A program made the position numbers and the translations under genes. Below are positions 15,675 to 24,834 of a DNA stretch of 64,000 nt, piece after piece (the first letter of the stretch is position 1; the number at the start of each line of letters is the position of its first letter). The notes under the pieces were generated by a model, which made no database searches, was not told the DNA's origin, and saw only the letters and a list, made by a program, of their open reading frames with translations. The DNA is from Acidobacteriota bacterium (GTDB lineage: Bacteria > Acidobacteriota > Vicinamibacteria > Vicinamibacterales > 2-12-FULL-66-21): assembly GCA_016184105.1 (NCBI GenBank), contig JACPDI010000047.1, positions 86,296 through 150,295 of the forward strand, written 5' to 3'.

Positions 15675-15998
15675 TTGACCGACGGCGGAAGTCCGGAAAC
15701 GTCGAGCACCGGCCTGGACCTCGCGGTGGCCGGAATGCTGGCCTATGTCGCCGGCTGGCTGAGCGGCGCGCTGTTTCTCGCCATCGAGAGGAAGAGCCGC
15801 TTCGTCCGGTTCCACGCGTGGCAGTCGGTGCTCACGTTTCTTCCCATCTTCCTGGCGCTGTGGTTCGTGCCGCTGTGGTTCCTCTTCTGGCCCGTCAGCG
15901 TCGCGCTCTGGATTCTCCTGATGTACAAGGCATTCCACGGCGAGCGTTTCAAATTGCCGGTCGTCGGCGACATGGCCGACCGGCGGGCGGGCCGTTAA
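15675..15998 (+). CDS. DUF4870-type small membrane protein
   Basis: The 107-residue product starts at TTG. AVAGMLAYVAGWLSGALFL and FVRFHAWQSVLTFLPIF are the signature of DUF4870 (Tic20-like) proteins, ending with YKAFHGERFKLPVVGDMA. Three transmembrane helices are expected. It is the third gene of the membrane cluster. The domain is recognisable but the function is not established. Confidence 0.75.
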   Translation: MTDGGSPETSSTGLDLAVAGMLAYVAGWLSGALFLAIERKSRFVRFHAWQSVLTFLPIFLALWFVPLWFLFWPVSVALWILLMYKAFHGERFKLPVVGDMADRRAGR

Positions 15999-16059
15999 GC
16001 CACCGCGGATTCCCGCCATCGATCGCGCCCCGCCCGGCGTTGGAAGGTACAATAGCGGG

Positions 16060-17139
16060 ATGGCTACCGAAGTCACTGAGGCGGCGGTCCTGTCGGCGTT
16101 GCGGAGCGTCAAGGACCCCGACCTGCATCGAGATATCGTCGCCCTCGGGTTCATCAAGAAGCTGTCCATCAGCGGCGGTCGTGTCGATTTCACGATCGAG
16201 CTGACCACGCCCGCGTGTCCTGTGAAGGACAAGATGCGCGACGAGGCGAAAGCCGCGGTCTCGGCCGTTCCGGGCGTGACCGAGGTCGAGGTGCGGATGT
16301 CCGCGCAGGTTCGTGCGGGCGGCGCGGACTTCAGCCGGGCGGGGATCCCCGGCGTCAAGAACATCATCGCGGTCGGCGCTGGAAAAGGGGGCGTCGGCAA
16401 GACGACCGTCGCAGTGAACCTCGCGGCGGCGCTGGCGAGATGCGGCAGCCAGGTCGGCCTGATCGACGGCGACATCTACGGCCCGAACGTGCCGATGATG
16501 CTGGGGCTGAACACGCAGCTCACGACCGACGGCCAGAAGATCGTGCCGGCCGAGCAGTATGGCATCCACGTCGTGTCGATCGGCTTCCTCACCCAGGACG
16601 ATTCGCCGGTCATCTGGCGCGGGCCGATGCTGCACGGCGTCATCCAGCAGTTCTTTCGCGAGGTACGGTGGCCGGCGCTCGACTACCTCATCGTCGACAT
16701 GCCGCCGGGCACCGGCGACGTGGCGCTCAGCCTCAGCCAGGTGGTTCCGGTGACCGGCGCCGTGCTCGTGACGACGCCGCAGAACGTGTCGCTGGCCGAC
16801 ACGCGGCGGGCCGTGCGGATGTACCAGAAGCTGAACATCCCGACGCTCGGGCTCATCGAGAACATGAGCCACTTCGTGTGCCCGAACTGCCATCACGAGA
16901 GCGACATCTTCGGGAAAGGGGGCGGCGAGGGACTCGCGAAGGCGATGAGCGTCCCGTTCATCGGCCGCGTGCCGATCTACGAGCCAATTCGGCGCGGTGG
17001 CGACTCGGGAATGCCGCTGGTGCTGGCCGAGCCCGATTCACCGCCCGCGCGCGCGTTCATGGCCGCGGCCGAGCAGATGGCCGCGCAGATCTCGATCGCG
17101 AGCTACAAGCGCCCGATCCCGCTCACGCCGGTCAGCTAG
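16060..17139 (+). CDS. mrp: Mrp/NBP35 family Fe-S cluster carrier ATPase
   Basis: Scaffold or carrier P-loop ATPase that delivers Fe-S clusters in the cytoplasm, 359 residues. An N-terminal MIP18-like domain (SVKDPDLHRDIVALGFIKK, TTPACPVKDKM) precedes the deviant Walker A GAGKGGVGKTT at residues 106-116. Switch regions (IDGDIYGPNVPMMLG; DYLIVDMPPGTGDVALSLSQ) follow, and then the cluster-binding FVCPNC. Length and order match ApbC/Mrp. The stop overlaps the convergent apbE stop by 4 nt. Confidence 0.95.
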   Translation: MATEVTEAAVLSALRSVKDPDLHRDIVALGFIKKLSISGGRVDFTIELTTPACPVKDKMRDEAKAAVSAVPGVTEVEVRMSAQVRAGGADFSRAGIPGVKNIIAVGAGKGGVGKTTVAVNLAAALARCGSQVGLIDGDIYGPNVPMMLGLNTQLTTDGQKIVPAEQYGIHVVSIGFLTQDDSPVIWRGPMLHGVIQQFFREVRWPALDYLIVDMPPGTGDVALSLSQVVPVTGAVLVTTPQNVSLADTRRAVRMYQKLNIPTLGLIENMSHFVCPNCHHESDIFGKGGGEGLAKAMSVPFIGRVPIYEPIRRGGDSGMPLVLAEPDSPPARAFMAAAEQMAAQISIASYKRPIPLTPVS

Positions 17140-18134
17140 GAGCGAACCGGTCGGCGCGCGCTGGGGAAGCGCTGACGGAACGCGTCCGAGGCCCGCACGC
17201 GCACGCGGTTCCCCGAGGGAATGAGAAAGCAGGCGGAGACACCCTGCGCGTTCGCCCAGCGCAGGCCTTGCTCCGGCCCCATCACGTACAGCGCGGTCGA
17301 GAGGATGTCCGCGACGAGGCCGCGTTCGTTCCAGACCACGACCGAGCCGCCGAATGTCGCCGGCGTGCCGGTGCGAGGGTCGATGATGTGTCCGACGCGC
17401 GCGCGGCCCGCGCGCTGATCGCGCTGCGACCCGCCGCTGGTCGCGATCGATCCGCTCGTCAGCCTGACGTCGAACAGCCTCCGGGACCGGTGTCGCGGAT
17501 GCGCGACGGCGACGCGCCAGCCGCCTGGCGGGCTGACGCCCCACACGCCGACCTGGCCCCCCAGATCGATGAGCCACCCCGCCGAGGGAACGGCCGCGGC
17601 AGACGCCCGATCGATCGCCTCTCCTTTTCCGAAGCCTCCCGAGTCCAGGCGCCCGTGCTCCGGACGGCGGATCGTGCACGCGGACCTCTCGAAGCTCCAC
17701 GCGGAGAAGCGCGATGCCGGCAGGGCCGCGATGATTTCCTCGTGCGACGGCACGCGCGCGGTCGTCTGCACGCCCCAGATGTCGAGGAGCGGCCCCGCCG
17801 CGGGGTCGAAGGTGCCGCCGGTGCGGCGCGTCCAGTCCGAGAGGAGGCCCATCAGCTCGCAGAGTGCCGGCGGCACGGCGGCGATCTCGCCGGGGCGCGC
17901 ACGGTTCAGCCGATTGAATGGCGTGTCGCGCCAGGTGCTCAGGTCCTGCTCGGTGTCTTCGAGAACGCGAAGGAGCGCGTCCAGCGCGGAGAGCGCCTCG
18001 GGACGGGACGCCGCGCGCGCGACAAGAGTGGCGCGCGTGCCCATCAGGTATGCCTCGCGGCTCGCTTCGGCCGACGCGACCGGCTGCGCCAGCGCGAGCA
18101 CGAGCGTCTGAGCGAGCGCGAGGGCCGGGATCAC
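17136..18134 (-). CDS. apbE: FAD:protein FMN transferase (ApbE)
   Basis: Transfers FMN covalently to Thr/Ser of flavoproteins outside the cytoplasm, 332 residues. A signal peptide (ALALAQTLVLALAQPVASA) is present. Family motifs are YLMGTRATL, LDSGGFGKGEAIDRA, WLIDLGGQVGVWG, SGSIATSGG and the Mg-binding HIIDPRTGTPAT. It is the last gene of a four-gene operon with a target FMN-binding protein (18589-19128). Its start overlaps the upstream gene's stop. Assignment is secure. Confidence 0.93.
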   Translation of the reverse strand: MIPALALAQTLVLALAQPVASAEASREAYLMGTRATLVARAASRPEALSALDALLRVLEDTEQDLSTWRDTPFNRLNRARPGEIAAVPPALCELMGLLSDWTRRTGGTFDPAAGPLLDIWGVQTTARVPSHEEIIAALPASRFSAWSFERSACTIRRPEHGRLDSGGFGKGEAIDRASAAAVPSAGWLIDLGGQVGVWGVSPPGGWRVAVAHPRHRSRRLFDVRLTSGSIATSGGSQRDQRAGRARVGHIIDPRTGTPATFGGSVVVWNERGLVADILSTALYVMGPEQGLRWANAQGVSACFLIPSGNRVRVRASDAFRQRFPSARRPVRS

Positions 18135-18592
18135 GCGGCCGGCCGGATCGGTTCGGCTCGTCGCTGCCGGCGCTGGTGGCGCAGGCTTAACGCGATGTGC
18201 GCGGCGTACATGATGAGGAACAGCGTGCCGCTTGCCACGTGCGCCACCATCGTGGCGAAATGCAGCCGTTCAGACGTGAGGACCTGGAGCAGATATCCGG
18301 ATGCGACCATCACGACGAATGTCCAGACCGACACGAGGCCCGACCGGCGGTTGTACGGCTGGCCCCCGTCGATCTTCGCCGTCACGTGCGCGGACCAGAT
18401 GATGCCGAACATCAGCACGAGCGCGGGGGCCGACAGGATGTGCACGTACAGCATGTACGGCTGCCACGGATGGTTCACGACGGCGAAGGGATCGCTCGCC
18501 TCCATGAAGTACTTCATCCACAGATAGGCGAGGCCGCTCGCCCCGACCATCACGCTGAGCGCCGCGAGCAGGCGCCTCTGGAGAGCGGTCAT
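18131..18592 (-). CDS. four-helix membrane protein, possible heme b subunit
   Basis: The 153-residue protein has four transmembrane helices. Histidines lie in or near helices: VNHPWQPYMLYVHILSAP, IIWSAHVTAK, RLHFATMVAHVASG and MYAAHIALSLRH. The pattern resembles cytochrome b561 or PepSY-like bis-His heme subunits. Between an FMN-binding protein and ApbE, it is the likely membrane electron carrier of the operon. Heme binding is inferred from His placement and context. It overlaps both neighbours by 4 nt. Confidence 0.7.
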   Translation of the reverse strand: MTALQRRLLAALSVMVGASGLAYLWMKYFMEASDPFAVVNHPWQPYMLYVHILSAPALVLMFGIIWSAHVTAKIDGGQPYNRRSGLVSVWTFVVMVASGYLLQVLTSERLHFATMVAHVASGTLFLIMYAAHIALSLRHQRRQRRAEPIRPAA

Positions 18593-19128
18593 CGCTGGAG
18601 CTCCTTGCTCAGCACACCGTCGATCGCCAGGACGCGCCGGACGGCTTCAGTCACCGCCCTGGCCGTCAGCGTGGCTCCGGCGATGGGCCGGATCGCGCGG
18701 TGCAGCCGCAGGTCGTCGTCGAGCGGGCGCCCCTGGTGCTGTTTGGCCCAGGCGTGCGGGGCACGGTATTCGGGAGGTTCGAGGAACGCCGTGACGTCGA
18801 TCCTCTTTACGCGTCCCCCCGCATCGAGCGAGATCAGCAGCGACTCTTTTTTCGTCCGCACGACGTGCGTATCGACGTAGGCGCGCCCGACAGCCTGCCC
18901 GTCTTTCGTCGCGACGTAGCGGGCCACGAGCGCGCTGGGAACGCCGACCCCGGCGAGGGACGCCGCCTGGCGCTGCTGCTCGGCGGTCAGGAACACCTGC
19001 TCGGCCTTGATGACCGCGCCGGGAAACGCTGCCGCCAGCGCTTCGTCCCGCGTGATGCCGGCCGGACCGGCCGCGGCAGATGCCGTGGCCAGACCGAGCA
19101 CGCCGATCGCGAGCAGGACGTCGCGCAT
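18589..19128 (-). CDS. FMN-binding domain protein (ApbE substrate)
   Basis: Exported 179-residue protein with a signal peptide (MRDVLLAIGVLGLATASAAA). The C-terminal FMN-binding domain carries IRPIAGATLTARAV, the ApbE target motif, whose last Thr (about residue 155) would receive FMN by a phosphoester bond. Its neighbours, ApbE and the His-rich membrane protein, support a role as covalent flavoprotein electron carrier on the periplasmic side. ATG at 19128 overlaps the porin stop as ATGA. Domain assignment is firm; the electron acceptor is unknown. Confidence 0.85.
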   Translation of the reverse strand: MRDVLLAIGVLGLATASAAAGPAGITRDEALAAAFPGAVIKAEQVFLTAEQQRQAASLAGVGVPSALVARYVATKDGQAVGRAYVDTHVVRTKKESLLISLDAGGRVKRIDVTAFLEPPEYRAPHAWAKQHQGRPLDDDLRLHRAIRPIAGATLTARAVTEAVRRVLAIDGVLSKELQR

Positions 19129-20408
19129 CAGAACGCGTAGCCGAGCGCGATGTTGAACTGGTTGCGGCCCGTCCGCGCGCCGTTGGTCACCCACTGGTAA
19201 TCGGTCTTGACCACGACGCCGGTCACCGGGCGCAGCTCGAGGCCCAGCGTCTGCCAGGTAATGCGCTTCGCCGGATCGGCGGTGAAGCCCGCTGGGACTT
19301 CGGCGTGCGTGTTGACTCGCTCGAACCGGTAGTAGGGCGTCAGCGCGATCGTGGTGCTCCGGCGGTTCAACACGTTGTAACCCGCCTGCGCGTATCCCCC
19401 TTCCATGACGCTGCCGATGCCGGCGGCGCCCGTGAGCTTCAACGCCCCGTTGAGCGCGGCGGCATCGTCGATTGACGCGCGGGCGTACAGCGCGCGCACG
19501 TCGAGGCCGCGCATCTGCGCCTGGCCGTGCACCTCGCCGATCGTCGTTCCCGCGTCCACCTCGCCGACCTGGTTCTGCCCGGATGCACCCGCGTAGAGGC
19601 TGCCGCCGACCAACACGCCGTCGAGCGGCGCGAGGTCGGCGCGGCCCACGAAGGCGAAATTTTCCGCGATGGCCTCCTTGCCGGACTGGCGCCCGCCCCG
19701 GATGCCGTTCGCGCTGAAGCCGCGCGCGTTGAGGCCAGTCACGACGTAGGCGCGGTAGCTCACGGGGCCACGGCTCCCCAGTACGCCGGCGCCGTTCTCG
19801 CGCCACGTGGACGGCACGATCCGCCGTTCCGTCTCCGGCCGGCCCGTGCCGAAGTACACCGTCGGCTCGTGGAACTCGTTGATCAGGCCCATCGGCAGCA
19901 GCAGGAGCCCGCCGCGCAGCGTGAGGTCGTTGCGCACGCGGTAATCGACGTAGGCGAACTCCACACCGACCTCTTCGCCGCCATGCTCGAACTCGATCTC
20001 CGAGTTGAACAGGAATCGATCGTTGAAGCGATAGCCCGCGTAGAGCACCGCGCGCAGGAAGTCGAACCGCGACGATGCGGGGCTCGCGGCGCCGTTCTCC
20101 AGGGTGTCGTCCAGTTTCTGGTAGACGATCTCGCCGTACCCGGCGAACGAGACCCCTTGCTTCTTGCGGTAGATGGCCGCCGCCGACGGGGCGACGCCAA
20201 GGCTGCGGCGCTGCGCCTCGGTCAACTCTTCTTCCGGCTCCCCGCTGCGCAGCCGCTCCAGTTCCTGGGCGAGTACGTCGAGCCGCCGGCGCAGCTCGTC
20301 GATCTCGCTTTGTGCGGGCTGCTGCCGGGCGGGCGAAACGGTGGGGACGGTGGGGGATGACGGTGGGGTGGTGAACGTCAACAACCCCGCAACGAGGTAC
20401 TCAAACAT
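19128..20408 (-). CDS. outer-membrane porin-like beta-barrel protein
   Basis: The 426-residue protein begins with a hydrophobic leader. A coiled coil comes next (SEIDELRRRLDVLAQELERL), then a barrel with alternating strands (VSFAGYGEIVYQK, FDFLRAVLYAGYRFND, EIEFEHGGEEVGVEFAYVDY) and a terminal aromatic residue (NIALGYAF). It resembles the coiled-coil-plus-barrel organisation of phosphate-selective porin-like proteins. It is first in the operon, preceded by GGAG 5 nt before the ATG and by two candidate operators. As part of an iron/flavin operon it may pass an iron chelate or electron shuttle; this is inferred. Confidence 0.8.
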   Translation of the reverse strand: MFEYLVAGLLTFTTPPSSPTVPTVSPARQQPAQSEIDELRRRLDVLAQELERLRSGEPEEELTEAQRRSLGVAPSAAAIYRKKQGVSFAGYGEIVYQKLDDTLENGAASPASSRFDFLRAVLYAGYRFNDRFLFNSEIEFEHGGEEVGVEFAYVDYRVRNDLTLRGGLLLLPMGLINEFHEPTVYFGTGRPETERRIVPSTWRENGAGVLGSRGPVSYRAYVVTGLNARGFSANGIRGGRQSGKEAIAENFAFVGRADLAPLDGVLVGGSLYAGASGQNQVGEVDAGTTIGEVHGQAQMRGLDVRALYARASIDDAAALNGALKLTGAAGIGSVMEGGYAQAGYNVLNRRSTTIALTPYYRFERVNTHAEVPAGFTADPAKRITWQTLGLELRPVTGVVVKTDYQWVTNGARTGRNQFNIALGYAF

Positions 20409-20426
20409 GATGACTCCAAGTCAAAA

Positions 20427-20441
20427 TGAGAACCGATCTCA
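20427..20441. promoter_or_regulatory. Fur-box-like inverted repeat
   Basis: TGAGAACCGATCTCA matches the 7-1-7 Fur consensus TGAGAATnATTCTCA at 11 of 14 defined positions. It lies 19-33 nt upstream of the porin start, where Fur binding would block the operon in iron-replete cells. Sequence match only. Confidence 0.4.
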
Positions 20442-20460
20442 AGTTTAGGCAAGTGTATAT

Positions 20461-20477
20461 CCGACCAAATAGGTCGG
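20461..20477. promoter_or_regulatory. perfect inverted repeat CCGACC-N5-GGTCGG
   Basis: A perfect 6-bp inverted repeat with a 5-nt AAATA spacer, 53-69 nt upstream of the porin operon and in the gap to the MFS gene. The shape resembles sites of Rrf2-type regulators, but no such regulator is adjacent. Confidence 0.45.
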
Positions 20478-20499
20478 TCAAGCCGTATTGTTGAGATCC

Positions 20500-21696
20500 T
20501 CAGCGCCCAGCGCGCCCCACGACCAGGTTGCCCAGGAAAGGCCCAATCGCCAACGGCGCCAGTGCCCACTGCCACCCGGCGGTTTCCGCGATCGCCGCGG
20601 TGGCCCGGATGCTCAGCATCGTCAGCAGAAAGCCGGCGCACGTCTGCAGGGTCAGCGCGGTGCCGATGTGCGCGGGGTCGCACGACTCGGTGATGAGCGC
20701 GGAGAACTGCGCGGAGTCTGCGATGACCGTTGCGCCCCAGACCACGGCGACGAGCACGAGCAGCCACGGCGCGCGCCCGAACACGAGCGGCGTCGTGAGC
20801 GCCAGGATCCCGCTCGCGATCATCGCGAGTCTCGCCACGCGCGCCTTGCCCACGCGATCGGCAGCGATCCCGGCGAGCAGGCAGGCCGGCGCGCCCGCGA
20901 CGAACGTGATGGCGGCAATCACCGGTCCCCAGCTCGCCGCCGCGCCGGAGTAGGCGAACGCGCTTGCCGCGCCGAACGCCGCCATCCAGGTCCAGCAGCC
21001 GTACAGCTCCCACATGTGCCCGAGATAGCCGAGCGTTGAGGCACGGGCGCGCGGCTCGCGGAAGATGACGAGCGCGGCTTTCGGATCGAAGCGCGCCGTC
21101 GGGATGACGTGCGGGCCGTCGCGCACGATCAGCAGCATGATCGCCGCGCCCGCGATCGCCTGGATCGAGACGCCGGCCATGACCTGGCGCCACGCCAGCG
21201 GGGCGGCGATGGCGGCGAGCACGTGCGGTCCCGCCGATCCGAGCGTCAGCGCGCCGATGAGCAGTCCGAGCGCCGTGCCTCGCCGCCGGAGCGTCCATCC
21301 GGCGGCAATCTTCATGGCCGGCGGGTAGACGCCCGCGAGCGCAACGCCGGTGAGAAACCGTCCGGCGATGAGGGATGCGCCGTTCGGCGCCACGAATGCG
21401 GACAGCGTGGCGAGGGCGCCCATCACGCAGCCGCCCGCGAACACGCGGCGCGGCGCGACGATGTCCGGCAGATTGGTGAGCGCGCTGGCCAGCGTGCCGA
21501 CGACGAACCCGAGTTGGACGGCCATCGTGAGCCACGCGATGCCGTCGGCGCCCAGCGCGAAGCGTGCCGCGAGGGCCGGCGCGACCGCCGTGCCGGCAAA
21601 CCACAGGCTCATGCCAAGCAGTTCGGCGAGGGCAATCCACGCCAGTTGGATGGCTGATTGCGGTTTACCGCGCGCCGGTTTGCCGGTAGGATGCAC
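20500..21696 (-). CDS. MFS transporter
   Basis: Twelve-helix major facilitator of about 398 residues. Motif A-like and N-terminal signatures are visible (LLGMSLWFAGTAVAPALAAR; VVGTLASALTNLPDIVAPRR; AGRFLTGVALAGVYPPAMKI; RRRGTALGLLIGALTLGSA). GTG at 21696 has GGGAG 5 nt upstream. The ATG at 21717 would overlap the divergent ggt start. The substrate cannot be deduced. It sits head-to-head with the ggt gene with almost no spacer, so the two promoters must overlap coding sequence. Confidence 0.85.
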   Translation of the reverse strand: MHPTGKPARGKPQSAIQLAWIALAELLGMSLWFAGTAVAPALAARFALGADGIAWLTMAVQLGFVVGTLASALTNLPDIVAPRRVFAGGCVMGALATLSAFVAPNGASLIAGRFLTGVALAGVYPPAMKIAAGWTLRRRGTALGLLIGALTLGSAGPHVLAAIAAPLAWRQVMAGVSIQAIAGAAIMLLIVRDGPHVIPTARFDPKAALVIFREPRARASTLGYLGHMWELYGCWTWMAAFGAASAFAYSGAAASWGPVIAAITFVAGAPACLLAGIAADRVGKARVARLAMIASGILALTTPLVFGRAPWLLVLVAVVWGATVIADSAQFSALITESCDPAHIGTALTLQTCAGFLLTMLSIRATAAIAETAGWQWALAPLAIGPFLGNLVVGRAGR

Positions 21697-21715
21697 GATG
21701 ACTCCCGGGGACAGC

Positions 21716-23522
21716 ATGGTGCGAGAGCATAGCCGGATTTTTCACCGCGCGGGTGTGGCCACCCTCGTTGTGCTCCTGGTGATGAGCATGACGGCGAGCG
21801 CGCAGTTGAGACCTGAGTTTCGCGGGCGCCGCGGCGTCGTGGCCGCCGGCCGCAGCCACACGGCCGAAGCCGGCGCGCGGATGATGATGAACGGGGGAAA
21901 TGCCATCGACGCCGGCGTGGCCGCGGTGTTCGCGGCCGCGGTGGTGGAGATCTCGCATTTCGGCCTGGGCGGCGAAGCGCCCATCATCATCTACTCGGCG
22001 CGCGACCGGCAGGTGATCGTCATCAACGGGCAGGGCCGCGCGCCGCGCGCCGCCACCCCCGCGCTCTTCGCCGGCAAGGCGGCGATCCCCGGCAACGGTC
22101 CGCTCGGCGCGACGATTCCCGCGGTGGTGGATGCCGCCACGCTCGCGCTCGCGCGCTACGGCACGAAGTCGCTGGGCGACGTCCTCGCGCCCGCGGTCGC
22201 GCTCGCCGACGGCTTCCCGATGTACGACTTCCTCCGGCGGTATCTCGAGTCGGAGCGCAAGGGGTGCGAGCCGTACGCCTGGACGATGCGGACCTACTAT
22301 CCGGAAGGGCGCATTCCGGCGGCCGGCGAGATGTTCCGGCAGCCGAACCTCGCAAGGACGCTGCGGGCGCTGGCCGACGCCGAGCGCGCCGCGCTGGCGG
22401 CTGGCGCCGGGCGGGAGCAGGCGATCCGCGCCGGGCGCGACGCGTTCTACAAGGGAGACATCGCGCGACGCATGGCGGCCGCCGTGCAGGAGGCGGGCGG
22501 CGTGATGACCGAGGCGGACCTCGCCGCGTACGAGGGGCGGATCGAGGAGCCGACCTCCGCCACCTATCGGGGGCTGACGATCTACAAGGCGGGCCCGTGG
22601 AACCAGGGACCCGTGCTGCTGCAGACGCTCCGGCTGCTCGAAGGATTCGATCTCAAGTCGATGGGCGCCGGCTCGGCCGACGCGGTCCACGTGGCGACCG
22701 AGGCCGTGAAGCTCGCGTACGCCGACCGCGACCGGTACTACGGCGACCCGGACTTCGTGAAGGTGCCGATGGCGGAACTGCTGTCCGACGGCTACACGAC
22801 CGAGCGCCGGGCGCTGATCGATCGCGCAAAGGCGAGCCTGGACACCCGTCCGGGCGACCCCGCCGCCCGACGCGCGCTTACCGAGGAGGAGCGAGCCGCC
22901 GGAGGGGAGCGCCGCGAAGCGGCGCCGGCGAGCGGGGAGCAAAGCGCCGCCGGAGGGGAGCGCCGCGAAGCGGCGCCGGCGAGCGTTGAGAAAGACACGA
23001 CCGCGGTGGAAGCCGTCGACAAGGACGGCAATCTTTTTTCCGCGACCCCCAGCTCCGGCTGGCTGCTCGGCGGCGCGTTCGTCGCCGCCGACACCGGCGT
23101 GCCGATGAGCAACCGGATGCAGGCGTTCCGGCTCGACCCGGCGAGCCCCAACGTGCTCGCCGGCGGCAAGCGGCCGCGCACCACGCTGACCCCGACGATC
23201 GTGTTGCAGGACGCCAGGCCGTTCCTGGCCATCGGCACGCCCGGCGGTGACAGCCAGGATCAGCAGATCCTCAACGCGCTTCAACTCGTTGCATCCGGAA
23301 AGCTCGTTCGACGATCATCGTGCGCAGCCCGGGGTGCTCGAGATCGAGGCCTCCGCGCCGGCGGCCGTGCGCGACGAGCTGGCGCGTCGCGGGCACGTTC
23401 TTCGCGTACGTCCCGCGTACGGGATCTCCACCGGCGTGGTGGCAGCCGGGATCGATCCCACGACCGGCCTGTTGAGGGGCGGCGCGGATCCGCGCCGCGA
23501 GCGGTACATCGTCGCGTGGTGA
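21716..23522 (+). pseudogene. gamma-glutamyltransferase, interrupted by deletion/frameshift
   Basis: Secreted Ntn-hydrolase that cleaves glutathione-type gamma-glutamyl bonds. It has a signal peptide (VATLVVLLVMSMTASAQ), a large-subunit core (GNAIDAGVAAVFAAAVVEI), the autoprocessing site KDTTAVEAVDKDGN and small-subunit GTPGGDSQDQQILNA. At 23275-23278 the reading frame shifts. The next frame reads RFNSLHPESSFDDHR and continues to the true C terminus (GGADPRRERYIVAW). About 18 residues expected in between are missing, so the product is truncated unless this is an assembly error. A 51-bp-period repeat lies just before the processing site. Start ATG 21716 is preceded by GGGGA. Confidence 0.75.
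22895..22985 (+). repeat. two-copy 51-bp-period repeat in ggt
   Basis: A 40-bp unit at 22895-22934 recurs identically at 22946-22985, so the period is 51 bp or 17 codons. It encodes AAGGERREAAPAS twice. Each unit contains the hairpin GCGCCGC-GAA-GCGGCGC, which looks like a REP-type sequence taken into coding DNA in frame. Confidence 0.75.
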
Positions 23523-23526
23523 GCTG

Positions 23527-24834
23527 ATGCACATACCTTTCGTCACCGAGAAGCTCGCCAATGGCCTCGACGTCATCGTCCATGAGGACCACGGCTGCCC
23601 GATCGTCGCGGTGAACCTCTGGTATCACGTCGGCTCGAAGAACGAGCGGCCGGGTCGAACCGGTTTCGCGCACCTCTTCGAGCACCTCATGTTCGAGGGG
23701 TCGCAGCACTACGACCGCGGCTATTTCCACCCGTTGCAGGAAGCGGGCGCCTCGCTGAACGGCTCGACCAACGCAGACCGGACGAACTACTGGGAGGTCG
23801 TGCCGTCCAATGGCGTCGAGCTGGCGCTGTGGATGGAGTCGGATCGCATGGGCTATCTGCTTCCCGCGCTGACCGAGCAGAAGTTCGTCAACCAGCGCGA
23901 CGTCGTGCTCAACGAGCGCCGGCAGAACTACGAGAATCGCCCGTACGGGCTCGCGACGATGGCGCTGGTGGCCGCGATGTACCCGCCGGATCATCCGTAT
24001 CACTGGCTGACGATTGGCGGCGCCGAGGACCTCAAGGCGACAGGGCTGGAGGAGGTCCGCGCGTTCTTCCAGACCTACTACCATCCGCGCAACGCGTCGC
24101 TCTCGATTGCGGGCGACATCGACACGCGCCGCGCGCTGGAGCTGGCCAGGGACTACTTCGAGGAGATTCCCGCCGGCCCGGCGCCGCTGCCGGTGGTGCC
24201 CCCCCGCGCGGAGGTCACCTCCGAGCAGCGGCTGCTCCTCGAAGACCGCGTGGAGCTCCCGCGCATCTACATGTCGTGGCACGCACCGGCGCTGTTCGAG
24301 AAAGGGGATGCCGAGCTGGATCTCGTGGCTGAGATTCTGGCGGGGGGCAAGACGTCGCGGCTGTACCGCGCGCTGGTCTATGAAACGCGCGTCGCGACCG
24401 AGATCGCGGCGTCGCAGAACTCGCGCGAGCTTTCCAGCTTCTTCCAGGTCGTGGCGACCGCGGCGCCCGGACGGATGCTGCCGGAAGTGGAGCGGATTAT
24501 TCGCGGTGAGATCGAGCGTTTTATCGCGCACGGCCCCGAGCCAGCGGAGCTCGAGCGCGCGCTCGCGCAGGCCGAAGCGCATTTCGTGCAGCGGCTGCAG
24601 ACCGTGGGAGGCTTCGGGGGCAAATCCGATCAGCTCAATGCGTACAACACGTTCCTCGGCGGGCCGGATTACTTTGCGCAGGATCTGCAGCGGTACCGCG
24701 ACGCGACGGCAGACGACATCCGCGAAGCCGCCGCAACGCACCTCGCGACCAGCCGCCGCGTGATGCTCAGTGTCGTGCCCCGGGGGCGGCTCGCGCTCGC
24801 CATGCCCAATTCCAAGCCGGTGTCCGTTTCATGA
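23527..24834 (+). CDS. M16 family zinc metallopeptidase (active subunit)
   Basis: The 435-residue protein carries the inverted zinc motif HLFEHLMFEG (HxxEH) near residue 54, preceded by NLWYHVGSKNERPGRTGFA. The downstream Glu-bearing region follows (QRDVVLNERRQNYENRPYG), and then the C-terminal M16 domain with AEILAGGKTSRLYRALVYE. No signal peptide is seen. The adjacent gene encodes an M16 protein without HxxEH, the usual active/inactive heterodimer arrangement. The stops and starts overlap as ATGA. Confidence 0.92.
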   Translation: MHIPFVTEKLANGLDVIVHEDHGCPIVAVNLWYHVGSKNERPGRTGFAHLFEHLMFEGSQHYDRGYFHPLQEAGASLNGSTNADRTNYWEVVPSNGVELALWMESDRMGYLLPALTEQKFVNQRDVVLNERRQNYENRPYGLATMALVAAMYPPDHPYHWLTIGGAEDLKATGLEEVRAFFQTYYHPRNASLSIAGDIDTRRALELARDYFEEIPAGPAPLPVVPPRAEVTSEQRLLLEDRVELPRIYMSWHAPALFEKGDAELDLVAEILAGGKTSRLYRALVYETRVATEIAASQNSRELSSFFQVVATAAPGRMLPEVERIIRGEIERFIAHGPEPAELERALAQAEAHFVQRLQTVGGFGGKSDQLNAYNTFLGGPDYFAQDLQRYRDATADDIREAAATHLATSRRVMLSVVPRGRLALAMPNSKPVSVS

